From Trissonchulus latispiculum (lineage: Eukaryota; Nematoda; Enoplea; Enoplida; Ironidae): a DNA stretch of 64,000 nucleotides. Location of the stretch: the NCBI GenBank assembly GCA_030248195.1, contig JASAND010012549.1:1-64000 (forward strand), given 5' to 3'. This document shows positions 1 through 10,958 of this stretch, piece after piece (the stretch's first letter is position 1; each line of letters begins with the position of its first letter). The translations under genes and the position numbers were made by a program. The notes under the pieces are model-generated. The model searched no databases. It was given only the letters and a program-made list of their open reading frames with translations, and was not told the DNA's origin.

Positions 1-731
1 CTGTAAACTTGAGCTGTTAGGTTTATCTTTGAGGCTTTGAGCTAGAAAAATAGAGAAAGGGTTTGGAAGAGTAGAAGAGGATGAGAGGTATTTGATTACA
101 TAATCGGGTTTCGGCCAGGGCTGTTAATGGATTTCAGCTTGGGAATTGAAAATGAGATGGTATATATGGTTGGCATAAAAGAGCTGTGGAGGGGGGGCGG
201 ACCGGAATTTCATTTTTGGAAAAAGGATTCCAATTTCTATGCGGCTTTTTTTCTGTTTTTTGAAGAATTTTGGCATTTGGTGTTTTTAATTAAGCATTAC
301 CATCATAGGGAAAGGGTTTTTTCTATGTGTCCCATGCTATACTTGCTATATAAAGTATATGCGGTTGCCTTTTTTGTTTAAAAGCGAAAAATATACCTTT
401 AAAGCGTTGCTTTAGTCTGTGGTTTTAAGTTCCAGGTTTTGAGGGAAGGTTTGGACTTGCAACTAGAATCTCTGTAGTGTTCTTTGCTTTCATTTCCACA
501 GTTGCTTGTAGTTCACAGATTCAAAGATCACAAGTATATATATAAGAAAGCTAAAGTAAACTTCTTTCCATTACGCCTTTTTGACTTGTGCACTAAAGTT
601 AGCTTCATTTTGTATGCCGTTCTCCTACCACACTTTGCTTTGAAACTGTTTTTTTAATTTTTTGCTGACTCAGCTCATCTGGAGAGTTTTCAATCCTATT
701 CTCATTAAAATTTTCACATTCTCCGTTTTTC

Positions 732-1735
732 TTAAGGTGCTGGTTTCCTTTCGGGTATTTTTGACTCATACGGCTTTAATCCTTTACGTAAACAGCTAAA
801 ACTTGCGAAATAACCTATTTCCGTGCTCTTTAACATTCTGGGACCAGTCCCGCATTTTTAGTCCAAAAGATAAGAAAGTTTTGGTTTTTGGTCTTAGCCT
901 TCCAGTAAGTAGACCAGACACCGGATTGGTTGCTATGGCTGGAAAGAGGACACCAAACTGAACATTTTTGCTTTTACAACCTTTGAGCTATCTCCAGTGG
1001 TTAAGCCAGTATGAGCAAAAAACCATTTTGAGGGTCAAGAAATGGCCATTTTCGAGGAAATCAGTTTTTTCAAAATTACTGCCAAACCTTACGAACAATT
1101 TTCGTCCATTTATACTCAATCGATAGAGCGCCCAAATGCACATTTTATGAATCCCTATTAGCCGGACTTTATTGCTTTCAGCTAGAGATTTGGCCGGAAA
1201 ACCATTTTGGCAAAACTGCGGTTATTTTGTTTTAAACATCGATTTCTCAAAACCTACCCGACAGATTCCGGAGATTTTCGCCAGAATGGAAATTCGTACT
1301 ACTGCGGAGGGATGTTTTTCTTGGTTTTGGCTAAAACGTTCATAGTTTTGAGAAAATTTAGTGTAAAGTTTAAAAATTTAGTGTCTCCGTGCATTTTACG
1401 AATTTTCTCAAACGTGAAGCGACACTGAGCGAAACCCAAAAAAACGCCCCTCGGCCCATATGTCCTCTGTATGATAGCGCACAAAGAAATTTTGTCTGGT
1501 TCCGCATTTTTGAAAAATCGATGTTCGAAAATTTTTGGTCTATATTTAGCAGTTATGTCAGAAAATTTTGGCTAATTTTTGCTGATTTTGCAAGTTTCGT
1601 AAGCAGATGTGTGTGTCCTGATTATAAGCTGTAAAACGATGTGAAAAGCTCTTTCCAACTCCCAAAATTGCAGAAGCTATAGCGTTTTAAAAAATCACCA
1701 CAAATGCACTGCACAAAAGGATACCACCACCTTAA
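732..1735. mobile_element. TTAA-flanked non-autonomous DNA element, family A copy 1
   Basis: The element starts TTAAGGTGCTGG and ends CCACCACCTTAA, so it has terminal inverted repeats that include TTAA at both ends. It is 1,004 bp long, exactly the length of the copy at 11,935-12,938, and the two align along their length (for example the shared phrase ending CTGGGACCAGTCCC). There is no transposase reading frame. TTAA targets are typical of piggyBac-like transposons, so this is probably a non-autonomous derivative; that assignment is inferred. Confidence 0.75.
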
Positions 1736-2147
1736 TACGTATTACCAAGAGTACATAATAATAATAATAATAAGAGGGTGTCACTAGGCACACTCTATGT
1801 TATCAGAGCAAAAACTTTGCTCTGCTCGCTAACGGCCCACCCCCTCCCCGCAAATCAGACCTTAGTGACCCCCCCCCCGGAAATCAGTACCTAGTCGAAA
1901 CGGGGGTACGCCCACTCGCTCTATGTTTATGTGCTTAAGCTCGAAAACACAAGCAGTGCGTGCGCGAATTTTGTGCCTGCTTCGAGCTTTAGAACACAAG
2001 CATAGCGCACAAAATTCTTTGAAGTGAAGGCTCTAATTTACGGGGGGGGGGCACCGTTAGCGAGCAGAGCTTAGGTTTTGCTCTGATAACAGAGAGTGTG
2101 CCTGTTGGCACACTCTTATATATATTATGTACTCTTGGTATTACGTA
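1736..2147. mobile_element. MITE with TACGTATTACCAAGAGTACA inverted ends
   Basis: A 412-bp foldback sequence abutting the previous element. The left end TACGTATTACCAAGAGTACA is the near-perfect reverse complement of the right end at 2123-2147. The arms also match further in, including AGAGTGTG/CACACTCT and GAGCAAAA/TTTTGCTC. Related sequences lie at 5403-5681, 9937-10010, 10224-10262 and 58137-58460. No coding capacity. Confidence 0.75.
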
Positions 2148-2996
2148 TAGAATTCCGTAGCTAAGTGTGGGCGATTAAGCTTACAGGAATTATTCAATCC
2201 ATTCTTTTACGTAACTCCTTCAGGTTTCTTCCAAACTCAAAAATGCCCCTCCTTCCAGCAATTTAGAGTTTTTTATACGTACATATTCTTAAACATGGTC
2301 TGGGTCCGGGTCGCCAATGTTAGCTACATATAAATATATACTTTTTAAATAAAGTATATATGCATTTAGAATATATAATATAGAATGTTTAATATATGTA
2401 TATATACATATGTTTATGAAGATGGGGCTGAACTTTCCGCCTAGTTATATACGTACCTATGTTTCATTTTTCCAGTAGTTTCACAATTCTTCCTTTCTTT
2501 CTTGCTTGGTGAGTGGAGGAGTGCGTGAGTAAATTAGCATGGGAATATAAAATGATAGATGCTTTTTAGCATAATTCTCCGCTCCTTTCATTGCTCAGAT
2601 GTTGAGCCGGCGAAAACCTTTAATTTTTCACACCTTTGGGCTTTTGGCTTTCACACTTGCTTATATACCTACCTATATACCTCGATACCTCTCATCAGCC
2701 AACTAGATAGTAGATAGATGGATAAAGGCTTAAAGCTAATTATAGGCTCTTTTCATTCTCACTATACCACGTTCGTATCGAAATTGTGTTTTTGTGATGA
2801 CCTATTTTTGTCCACTTCAGCAAACATTATATTAGACGTTATATATATATATACGTAACGTACGTATATATTAGGGGTTTAAAGTTTTAAGTGTGAAAGT
2901 TGGTGGTTTTTCGTATACTAGTAGGCTTTCTACAATAAATTCCTTTAGCCTAAATCCGGACCTTCCTAGCCCCAGAACTCAGGTTTTTAAAAATTT
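2148..2996. other. AT-rich non-coding stretch
   Basis: Contains TATA and TACGTA microsatellite-like tracts. No gene, RNA or element was recognised. Probably intron of the Cav1 gene, whose exons start at 6690. Confidence 0.5.
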
Positions 2997-3069
2997 GGCT
3001 CCGCCGTGAGTCGAACCACGGACCACCAGGGCCTGCAGTCGGACGTGCTACCCACTACACCACGGAGCC
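2997..3069 (-). tRNA. tRNA-like sequence, possible tRNA-Cys(GCA) relic
   Basis: Read on the minus strand, GGCTCCG pairs with CGGAGCC as a 7-bp acceptor stem. A D-arm-like GTGTAGTGGGTAGCAC and a T-arm GGTTCGACT follow, and the loop CTGCAGG would present a GCA anticodon. The anticodon stem pairs poorly and the T loop is irregular, so this is more likely a pseudogene or SINE head than a working tRNA. Confidence 0.35.
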
Positions 3070-5402
3070 AGGCGAAATGAACGAGCACTATACTTCTATA
3101 ATATCATTGATACTCTCAGTATATACAGATTATTTAAGACGTTCCAAGATACTTTTCCGAATGGTGAGCTTAAATTAAACATATGTACGACTATATAATA
3201 AATGAATAAATGAAAAACAACTTTTTCTATTGAATTTGGTCCAGTCAGTAGCACAATCAACTGCTCTTGAGTACGTATTTTCATTTCGAGAATTCTTCTC
3301 CCTTCCCCCTCCGACTTTCCTCTTCCTGGAATTTCAATAACTAAAAAAATAGAAACAACGACAGTAATCTCCAATATTTGATGTGATGTGACTCCTTTTG
3401 TAGGTATATTTTCCATGTTGTTTTTGCTTGGTTGGGCCGGAAAAACTTCCTTTTAAGATCATTATAACACGTACCGGATGTAACCGCTTTTTTAATTCTT
3501 CTAAGTAGTCAAAAAGAGAGAGCTATATACATACACATGCCCTGTGAGAAACTGTGTTATTGGCGTAACTAATTCATTTATAGTGTCTACTTCTACCAAC
3601 ACCATAGTGACTATTGCTAACTCAATCTTTCTCTGTTATAAATTTGTATGTACGTATTTATTGTGTTCTAAGCTACTCCTTTAGTTAGCTGTGTTTTATC
3701 TACGTATTGTGTGCATCTATATTGAGGTATACATAATTTTCATGATGGCAACTTTTTCCATCTTGATTAAATGATAATTTGCAGGTTTAACAGCTCTCCC
3801 TCCGTTGGTTTTGCTAAATCCTGGTCTGACACTGTGGGGGGAAAATCGAAAATCTAGTGGGACTGTCCACCGATAAACTGTAGTTAAAGTGTTAAACCAT
3901 TTGGTTTGGCTTGGCAATGTTTCAGCGAGCGATGCAAACTCTAACAGAGAGAATGGAGAAAGGTGCTATCCAGTGTACAAATTTTCCAAATTTTAGTACA
4001 GCCATGCCGTTATTTTGAGGGGAAGGAAAGAAAATGAAAAATTTTCTTTAAATAAGGAAAAAGAAAAAGAAAATGCTCCTTGAATATCATAATTTGATTT
4101 ATGAGTTCTTGTTGTGTTAGGCATAAACTATTGGCAACAACTGCTGTTTATCACCTATGCTTTGTGTACACACTTCGACCTTTAGCCTTTAGAGCTGTCC
4201 ACTTTCAACCTGTGCCACTAAAATTTTCTCCTTTACCAAGAAAAAATTAAGATGAAAGAAAAAAATTTAAAGAAAATTTTGTCCCCCTCAATAACGACAT
4301 GGCTGTATTTTTTAGCTGTTCCGCATTTACATATATGCAATTTTTTACATTCCTAACATTAGCTACGCCATCCATACGTAGTGTATACGCCTTAATGGTT
4401 AGAATACGGAGTTTTCGAATGCGAAAAATCCGATTTCAGCATTGTCATTTCTTTTTTCTTCTTGGAGATTTTCCCCTTTCTGATATCGACAGTTGGTTTC
4501 CTTGTATTATATTTACGTAACGTATGACAGAACACAATTAAACGATATACTGGTTGATTAGGTTGTAGCTATTCTACGGAATTTTGTGTGTAATATATAT
4601 ATATATACTAATTTATTTATTATCAGGTAGGCATGTAATTAGTGTTTTGTCTCTTTCTGTCGAAACTGAAACAGAATAGAGAGATAGAGTTTGCAAGGCA
4701 ATCTAATGTTAACATTAGTCTTCTAACCCATTTATCTGGTACATTGTTATGGGTAGTGGGAGTTAGGGCTTGTGCTGGGTGCTGGGTGTCTGATTTAATT
4801 AGCACCCTCGTGGGCAAGTTTCAAACCTAATTCGTAGGTATATCCTTTCAAGAAATGTGTATATGTGAATATATGTGCGTATGTAAAAAGTTTCATAGTT
4901 TCTTTCTGAAGTTTAAGTTTTACATATATACTTGGCTGTGTATGCACAGATTTCTTTCATTTCTAAAGTTTGATTTACTCACTTAATTTTTCTGGGCTAG
5001 AGCCCAGAGATAGTCTATTTAAATTAATCCTTCCCATGTATATACATTGGTATTTTTTTAAAAAGTTATAAGGCTTTTTATCTTCAGTTTTTTCTCCTTT
5101 CTAGGATATATACATGGGACACGTAGGGTACCCAGCTGTTATGCAGGAATGAATTATTAAGCTAAGAACTGAAATGTCATTTTTATCTCGGTTTTTTCTT
5201 CCCTAACCTTATCCTATCATGCCCTCAATTTGGTGTTAACTAAATTTTAATTTTAATTTCACGAATTTGATTATTTCATTCAATTTGTTTCTAATCCTAT
5301 TATATATATATATATATATAATCTGTTCTAGAAAGAGCTCCTATTTATTAAAATACGTAGTTACAGAGTTTCTTAAGATTACAGTATCCAAGTATTCGCT
5401 AC
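3070..5402. other. Non-coding stretch without recognised features
   Basis: AT-rich sequence with short TA and TACGTA runs. Open frames here are short, and I found no conserved motif or consistent splice signals. Interpreted as intron of the Cav1 gene. Confidence 0.45.
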
Positions 5403-5681
5403 TGCAAGAGTACATAGTACATAAGAGTATAACAAGCGTCATACGCTATGTATTATCAGCTCGCTACGCTATCGGGTGGCGCCCCCCCCCCCCATAAAGC
5501 AGACCCCCTTATCAAAGCAAATTCTCGCGCTATGCTTGCACGCTGAAGCTCGAAAACACAACTATATAGTCAGTTGGTCCAAGTGCGTCTGTTGCGTGCA
5601 AGCATAGTGGGCGAATTTCTTTTGTCAATTTATGGGAGGGGGGGGGGTCAGCGGATAGCGCGCTTCGGATGTAGCGAGCTG
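5403..5681. mobile_element. Partial MITE, AAGAGTACATA family
   Basis: Starts CAAGAGTACATAGTACATAA and carries the same interior landmarks as 1736-2147: opposed C-run and G-run tracts and the phrase AAGCTCGAAAACACA. The right end is lost where the next element begins at 5682. Confidence 0.55.
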
Positions 5682-6540
5682 GGGCCCGTTGCATAAAAAT
5701 GATAAGTTATAAGTTCATAAGTTAATAAGTTCATAAGTTAATATGTCATATACAATAAGTCGAGGTGTTACATAAAATTTTATTGTAATAAGCGATTATT
5801 TCATAAGTAAATCTGAATTATAATAAGCGAAAAGTCATAAGCTCAACTGAAATGGCAACTAAAAGTCATAAGTTCAGCTAAAATAGCTGTCTACTTATTG
5901 CAAATATGTTTCAGTTCTACGAAGAGCAATACAATTAGTTTATGGGAAGATAAACGAAAAAGTTTAGCAAACAAAAGCCTTATTATTAAGAATTGAGATA
6001 AAATTTCATTGTGTAAATTGTTAACTCAAATAATGACGGACCATATGCTTTTTTGGTTCAGCAATTTTTAGAGCATTGTTTATGTGGTAACGGAATGTGG
6101 AATTTGCTTCGTTGCTATTGCATCGTTAAGATTTCGGTCTTGGCACTTTTTATTTTCAACTTTACGCTACTAATAAAGCACAAAAACAGTAATTCTTTAA
6201 AGGAGAGTACTTTGAGCATTTCTACCAGTATTGCAACCGTTCGGAAAAGCCTAAATTTACCGTTTTCTGTACATTTGTTGCTATAAAATTAATACAATAA
6301 AACTTGAAATTTTATTGCAAATTCGCTTATTTTAATAAGCGACTTTTCATAAGTTAATAGTTATTGCCAAATTTTATGCAACGCTCGCTTATGAAATTTA
6401 CTTATTTTAATTCCAAAATCGCTTATTTTAATAAGTCGCTTATGACTTATTTGGTTATGACTTTTATGCAACGCAAATTCGCTTATTGTATATGACTTAT
6501 TGGACTTATTAACTTATTGTAATTTTTATGCAACGGGCCC
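5682..6540. mobile_element. TIR element with GGGCCCGTTGCATAAAAAT ends
   Basis: An 859-bp element whose first 19 bases GGGCCCGTTGCATAAAAAT are the exact reverse complement of its last 19. The subterminal regions are packed with ATAAGTT/AACTTAT repeats in opposite orientation, so each end can fold on itself. No transposase; superfamily not recognised. Confidence 0.75.
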
Positions 6541-6689
6541 GGTAATATATTAGCATATAACGCATCTCTTAGAAAATATGTGTAAAATTTTGTATACATG
6601 TTTTAAATATGACATTCTATCATTTATGTTATGCGCATACTTATTATTTTGTGTCTGTTTTTTTAATTTTTTCTTTTTCCTTATTTTAG

Positions 6690-7108
6690 CGGAATCATTC
6701 CCTGTTTGGTAACATTATGCAGGCCATACATCATCATCATCATTCAGGCGGCGGGGGTGCTGGTCGCTCTGGGCTGGGTAGCGCTGCGGGGGGCGGACCA
6801 CCCACACTTCAAACGGACCGCCTTTTGCCTTATCATGAGGTCAATCATCACAACCGGCTGACCCCCTCAAATTCCCTTTCCCCGGCTCCCTCCCCCCGAA
6901 ATCATCGCCAAAAGGTCTCTCCCACCAGCTCGGTGCCCATTTCTGATGATGACTACCTGAATGCCGTTGGGAATCATTACTCCGCCTCCCAGCATCACAA
7001 TAACAATAATCATTCGCCACTGATTGTGGCCAACAATGTGCCGCCCCCCGTTTCCTCCTATACCCCCCGAAAACTGCCCCTTCCACCGGTGAAAACGCCA
7101 CGAAATGC
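6690..7108 (+). CDS. Cav1 exon a (RNHSLFGN, His/Gly-rich)
   Basis: Follows a TTATTTTAG acceptor and ends in GC before GTACGT. It enters in phase 0 and leaves two bases. It encodes RNHSLFGN, a five-His tract, Gly-rich stretches and Pro/Asn-rich sequence. Confidence 0.85.
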
Positions 7109-7472
7109 GTACGTACTTATGTCTGTAGTACTGTGTGTTGTGTAGTTTTGTTCAGCATATTAGTATATTATACTTGTACAATAGTGGGTTGAGTTGGCAA
7201 AGCGCTCCTGTTATAGCGATAGGTCGCAGGTTCAAATCTCACCCACCGGTAAATAATTATTATATATAGACGTATGAAGTCGGTTGTTGCCTAGGTTAAG
7301 GTTAAGGTGATGCCGATATGATATGAATTTCAATTTTTCATTCCATCAGTACTTACTTAAAGTCAGAATTGTTGAATCAAACTTGTACCCGAATATTAGC
7401 GAGAAGAGGACTTGTGACGGCTGAGAATTTACACGCTGTGAGTATTCAATAAATCATAGGTTATTGATCTTT

Positions 7473-7503
<31 letters not shown>

Positions 7504-10500
7504 CTATTATAGATATCTTGATCAGGATGGTATGCTGGAGATCGATCGACAGCGTCACATCTCTGGTCAGTATGGCTCAGATGAGGAGGACGACTCCCTT
7601 CACCAGGAGGCGCCCCACCACGGCTACCGCCTGCGACCCCCCGACGGGAGTGGTGCGCAGATGCCAAAAAAGAGTGTCCTCTTTGTCTACAGGAAGTATG
7701 TATGTTGGATTTGACCTGCTGGTGACGTTTGTTTGCCTAAGTGCTAAAGATTGATGTAGCAGAAGCAGACATAGGAAAGATTGATAAGCCTGATATGGGG
7801 GTTCAGCTGATGGCCCGCTGTTGTAGTGGTTTGGTTGAGCATGTTTGATTTCGAAGCAGAAGGGTTCCTCCTTCTCTCCTAGGTCCTAGTTCCGTCGGTG
7901 CAAGGGTGCGTGCCTGACGCCTCCCTCGGCTTATCGCTTCTTGGTCCACCAACCCTGGTAGAAGTCAAGTCAAGTCAAGTCGTTTATAGCGGCTCACAAA
8001 AACAGTAACAAGGTTATGACAGTATCCCTAGTGCCGATGTTCCTATGTTAGATAGAAACTCCGCCGACCTTTATTTCAGGCCATGTGGCAGAAGACGTGT
8101 TAGTAGCAACAGATTAATACATAACGAAACTGGTACATATATTTATATGTAAATATAAGAAAATTTGAGCATATACGTACAAAAACGAATGATGCAAATG
8201 AGTAGAGAGCACAGGAGTTAATTTAGTTCCCTGAACGCGCGCCCTCGGATGAAATTCCATAAAAGCTGTTCCATGTTTTTATATTTCGATTTGAAACTTC
8301 TGAACGAGATGAACTCGTTAGGTGATTCAAAACTTTCGGATGGTAAGAATTCTAAACATTAACCACCTATTAAAAAAGAAAGATTGAGCATGTACAGTAC
8401 TACAGACTTTTCCTGAGAGCTTGTATGGGTGACCTCTAGTCCCAATGTGGGGAGCATAAGTAAAATAGACATCAAATAAGCCACGAATATAGCCGAAAAC
8501 AATATTATACATTAAGTCTAAGTCAAATAATATCCGCCTAAGTTCGAGTGACAGCAGTTTGCATATGTCAAGCATATGCAGAAGTGCTACAATATAGTTA
8601 GTAATTGAGTTTCCGTCGTCGCACCAAGGGTGGATGGTAGGCCACAGAAAAGGTATGTGTATAGTATGGGAACTTTCGCACCCCCGATAATTGTTTCGAG
8701 TTTCTTCTTCTGCACTATAGGTTTGTTGTGCAATTGCTCGTTTGCAGTTATGTTGAAATTCGGTTGCGAAATTTGGAAAAACTAGCTGCGAAATCGGTCT
8801 GTTTCATTCCTTTGTTCTCTTCTTTATTTTCAGCATCCCTGAAGACGAAGATCCCGACAGCCAATACTATGAACGTGGTGATGTGAGCCCTTCCCTCCTG
8901 CCCGGCCGAGAAGGGGGTCCCCTGGGGCCACCTCCCTACAACGGAGAGGCTGTGGGCGGCGGTAGCCCTTGGCGAGGGGGTCGGCCCTCTCGTCGTGCTC
9001 ACTCTGGTCTACGTGCCTCCTTTCGACGTCTTTCTTCCATGATCACGGGCCCTGGGGGTGGAGGCTCCTCCACGGGGGGTCCTGGGGGTCACCCGCTCTC
9101 GGCCCCTGGGGGTCGTCACCTCCCCCCTCACCCCTCTGCCCGGCGACCCCATCCCTCACGTGACCCGCACCCGGACGATTCCCAACAGTATCATGGCCTT
9201 GAACGCATTGCCACACCGTTGAGACTGGCACAGTCACAGGTGGGTTGGAGTTCAGAATTTAATTAATTAATTTATTTTTATTTATTTATTTATTTATTTT
9301 TATTTATTGAAATGTGATGGTTCATGAATTAATTTAGGGGGTGGTTAATCATGGTAAATTAATTGAGTTCTGCTCCTTTCAATCAAAAGAATTCCTCTAA
9401 TAGAGTTTTGTTGGGCTTTAAGAGAGAGCTAGAACCTACCCTTTGTTGTAACAAGCTAGATATTACTGGTTTAGCCTGCTGGATGATATACATATCAAAT
9501 TTGTATACGTATTTTTTGTTATAGTCCAGGAAAATCAACTGTACTCCTTCTGTACTGTATATACGTACTGTATGCTTATATTTTAGGTGATGGCTGTAGC
9601 GGGTATCTCTCTACAGGATGACTATCTACCTAGACCGGGTACTGGTGGTGGTCGTGCTCGTGGTTACGATCCCGACTCCCCCTCCGAATCTCCCTTGGCT
9701 GATCGACCTACTTATGGTACGTACTGACAGCCTACTGTAGTAGCTCAGTTGGTAAAGCACATGGAGCGCAAAGCCGAGGGTCCTGGGTTCGATTCCCACC
9801 TCTGTCGTGTTCATTTAGTATTTTTCTTTTAACGTTTTTTTTCTGATTTTCTTTTCTGTCATTTTCAGGCATGTTATTTGTTGATGTTAGATAAGATGTA
9901 TCACTGCGTGTAGATTAGCTAAATTACAATTCTGTCAAGAGTACATAATACATAAGAGTATGACACTAGACTTGTTGAGAGCAAGAACTATGCTCTGCAC
10001 GCTAATCATTGGGAGTGTTGCTGTTTCAGAGGAATATCAGAGAGGTGGTTTCCAGGACCCGGAGCCCTACCGGCCGGCTCCTCCCGGCGAAGGCGTTCGT
10101 CTCCCCCTCTCTCATCGACATCCCGGCATCCATCCGCCGCCGCCCGCCTACCAGACCCTTCCGCCGCAGCTCACTCTGGCCGATAGAATCGTTGGACGGG
10201 TCAGTTGACTGACTCAAACAGAGGACATAATAATGATTAAGAGTGTGACAAGCGTCTAGTCTAGTCTAGTTTAGTTTTCCTTGTTTGTGTTTTTATGTTA
10301 CTAAAAATTAAGCGGTTCTGCTGATCGTCGATAGAAACACGTTACGAATAACTGGCTGAAAATTAGCTAGATTTAGCTTGCAAAACTTGATTTGGCAAAA
10401 ATTGGTTTCCATGTTTGACTGACCCCGTTCTGGTACTCATAACATATGATAATGATATTTCCCTTGTATCTACATCTATATCTGTATTTATCTATAACTG

Positions 10501-10958
10501 TTTAGGTGCTAGAGGACCGAGGTCTAGGCATGTACGCGGATCCCAGCCTAATTCGTGTGGCTCAACGGGAGATCGCCGAAGCCTACAACCTCACCCCGGA
10601 AGAGCTGAACCAGGCAGCCCATGAGCTGATCCGCGCCTCACCGCAGCACTACGAGCATCTAGGCGGGGTGGCGCCGGGCGAAATTCAGGACTATAACCAG
10701 TACTCCAGCCGGGGTCTGCTGAAACGCCGCACCCTGGACGGAGATGACGATTACCTGGTGGACACATCGCCCCCGCCCTCCCCTGACCTCCTGCCCCCGC
10801 CGGGGGTCGATGACGAGGATGAGGATACGACCCCCTACTTAACAGCGGCTCCCTACCCGCCTGACCAGCCGCCCCCCTCCGCTCGACTGCCGTCGGCACA
10901 TCATATACCGCCCCCGCACCCTGTTTCGGATGACTATATGTTTGTCACATCCTTATAG
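6690..10958 (+). CDS. L-type (Cav1) voltage-gated calcium channel alpha-1, distal C-terminus (partial gene)
   Basis: Six exons (6690-7108, 7513-7695, 8834-9239, 9587-9716, 10030-10199, 10506-10958) join with matching phases into 586 residues ending in TAG. The pore domains and IQ motif are not here and must lie upstream. Family marks in order: RNHSLFGN at the start, PLRLAQSQVMAVAGIS mid-tail (compare LxxSxxVMAVAGL in vertebrate Cav1), VLEDRGLGMYADP with the following EIAEAYNLTPEELNQAA helix of the distal regulatory region, and a C-terminal FVTSL, a class I PDZ-ligand type. The linkers are rich in His, Gly, Pro and Asp. In known Cav1 channels this cytoplasmic region controls gating, calcium-dependent inactivation and scaffold binding. 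Assignment to Cav1 rather than Cav2 rests on the VMAVAG and GLGxYA blocks and the -TSL end. Confidence 0.88.
7185..7253 (+). repeat. tRNA-like SINE fragment
   Basis: GTGGGT pairs with ACCCAC around a D-arm-like GAGTTGGCAAAGC and a B-box-like GGTTCAAATCT. The anticodon loop lacks the conserved U33, so this is a degenerate tRNA-derived repeat inside a Cav1 intron rather than a tRNA gene. Confidence 0.4.
7474..7503. repeat. (GATT)n microsatellite just before a Cav1 acceptor
   Basis: About seven GATT units end roughly ten bases before the ATTATAG acceptor of the exon at 7513, where the pyrimidine tract would normally lie. Confidence 0.8.
7513..7695 (+). CDS. Cav1 exon b
   Basis: Acceptor ATTATAG, donor GTATGT. 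The first base completes an Ala codon begun in exon a, and the exon leaves AA for the next. It encodes an acidic stretch (YGSDEEDDS) followed by KKSVLFVYR. Confidence 0.82.
7964..8600 (-). pseudogene. 5'-truncated non-LTR retrotransposon remnant
   Basis: On the minus strand an open stretch at 8575-8327 encodes the C-terminal part of a LINE reverse-transcriptase protein. It aligns with the intact element at 36.6-39.4 kb: LELRR against LEYRR, GTRGHPYKL against GTRGHGLRL, then QSFFFNRW against QNFFSWRV. It ends at 7964-7980 in a (GACTT)n tail on the minus strand, the usual 3' end of such elements. It is a dead copy in a Cav1 intron. Confidence 0.6.
8834..9239 (+). CDS. Cav1 exon c (Pro/Gly/Arg-rich)
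   Basis: Acceptor TATTTTCAG, donor GTGGGT. The first base completes Asn from exon b, and the exon ends in phase 0. It encodes IPEDEDPDSQYYERGD, a Pro/Gly/Arg-rich linker and IATPLRLAQSQ, which continues into VMAVAG of the next exon. Confidence 0.85.
9245..9310. repeat. TTAA/TTTA-rich microsatellite
   Basis: Runs of TTAATTAA and TTTATTTA units immediately downstream of the Cav1 exon c donor. Confidence 0.6.
9587..9716 (+). CDS. Cav1 exon d (VMAVAGIS)
   Basis: Acceptor ATATTTTAG, donor GTACGT. Starts in phase 0 with VMAVAGISLQDDYLPRPG, the most recognisable Cav1 distal-tail block, and leaves one G. Confidence 0.87.
9735..9806 (+). repeat. tRNA-derived SINE-like unit
   Basis: A-box-like TAGCTCAGTTGGTA and B-box GGGTTCGATTCCC at tRNA spacing, followed by a T-rich tail. 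The stems are incomplete, so this is a SINE head rather than a tRNA gene. Confidence 0.5.
9937..10010. mobile_element. MITE left-end fragment before Cav1 exon e
   Basis: CAAGAGTACATAATACATAA and the following AGAGTATGACACTAG match the left end of the element at 1736. The fragment runs almost to the pyrimidine tract of the acceptor at 10029. Confidence 0.55.
10030..10199 (+). CDS. Cav1 exon e (Pro-rich)
   Basis: Acceptor CTGTTTCAG, donor GTCAGT. Two bases complete Glu from exon d, and the exon ends in phase 0 with LADRIVGR, which leads into VLEDRGLG. Confidence 0.8.
10224..10262. mobile_element. MITE left-end fragment after Cav1 exon e
   Basis: ACATAATAATGATTAAGAGT followed by GTGACAAGCGTC matches the same MITE left end in the same orientation as the fragment at 9937. 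Confidence 0.45.
10506..10958 (+). CDS. Cav1 terminal exon (distal regulatory helix, PDZ ligand)
   Basis: Acceptor ACTGTTTAG. The 150 residues start VLEDRGLGMYADPSLIRVAQ and end DDYMFVTSL before TAG. The first 50 residues match the helical distal regulatory region of Cav1; the rest is Pro/Asp-rich. Confidence 0.9.
   Translation: MLEDRGLGMYADPSLIRVAQREIAEAYNLTPEELNQAAHELIRASPQHYEHLGGVAPGEIQDYNQYSSRGLLKRRTLDGDDDYLVDTSPPPSPDLLPPPGVDDEDEDTTPYLTAAPYPPDQPPPSARLPSAHHIPPPHPVSDDYMFVTSL

Noticed and set aside
6841..7101. Minus-strand frame opposite Cav1 exon a
   Set aside because: Shadow of the GC-rich Cav1 exon on the other strand.
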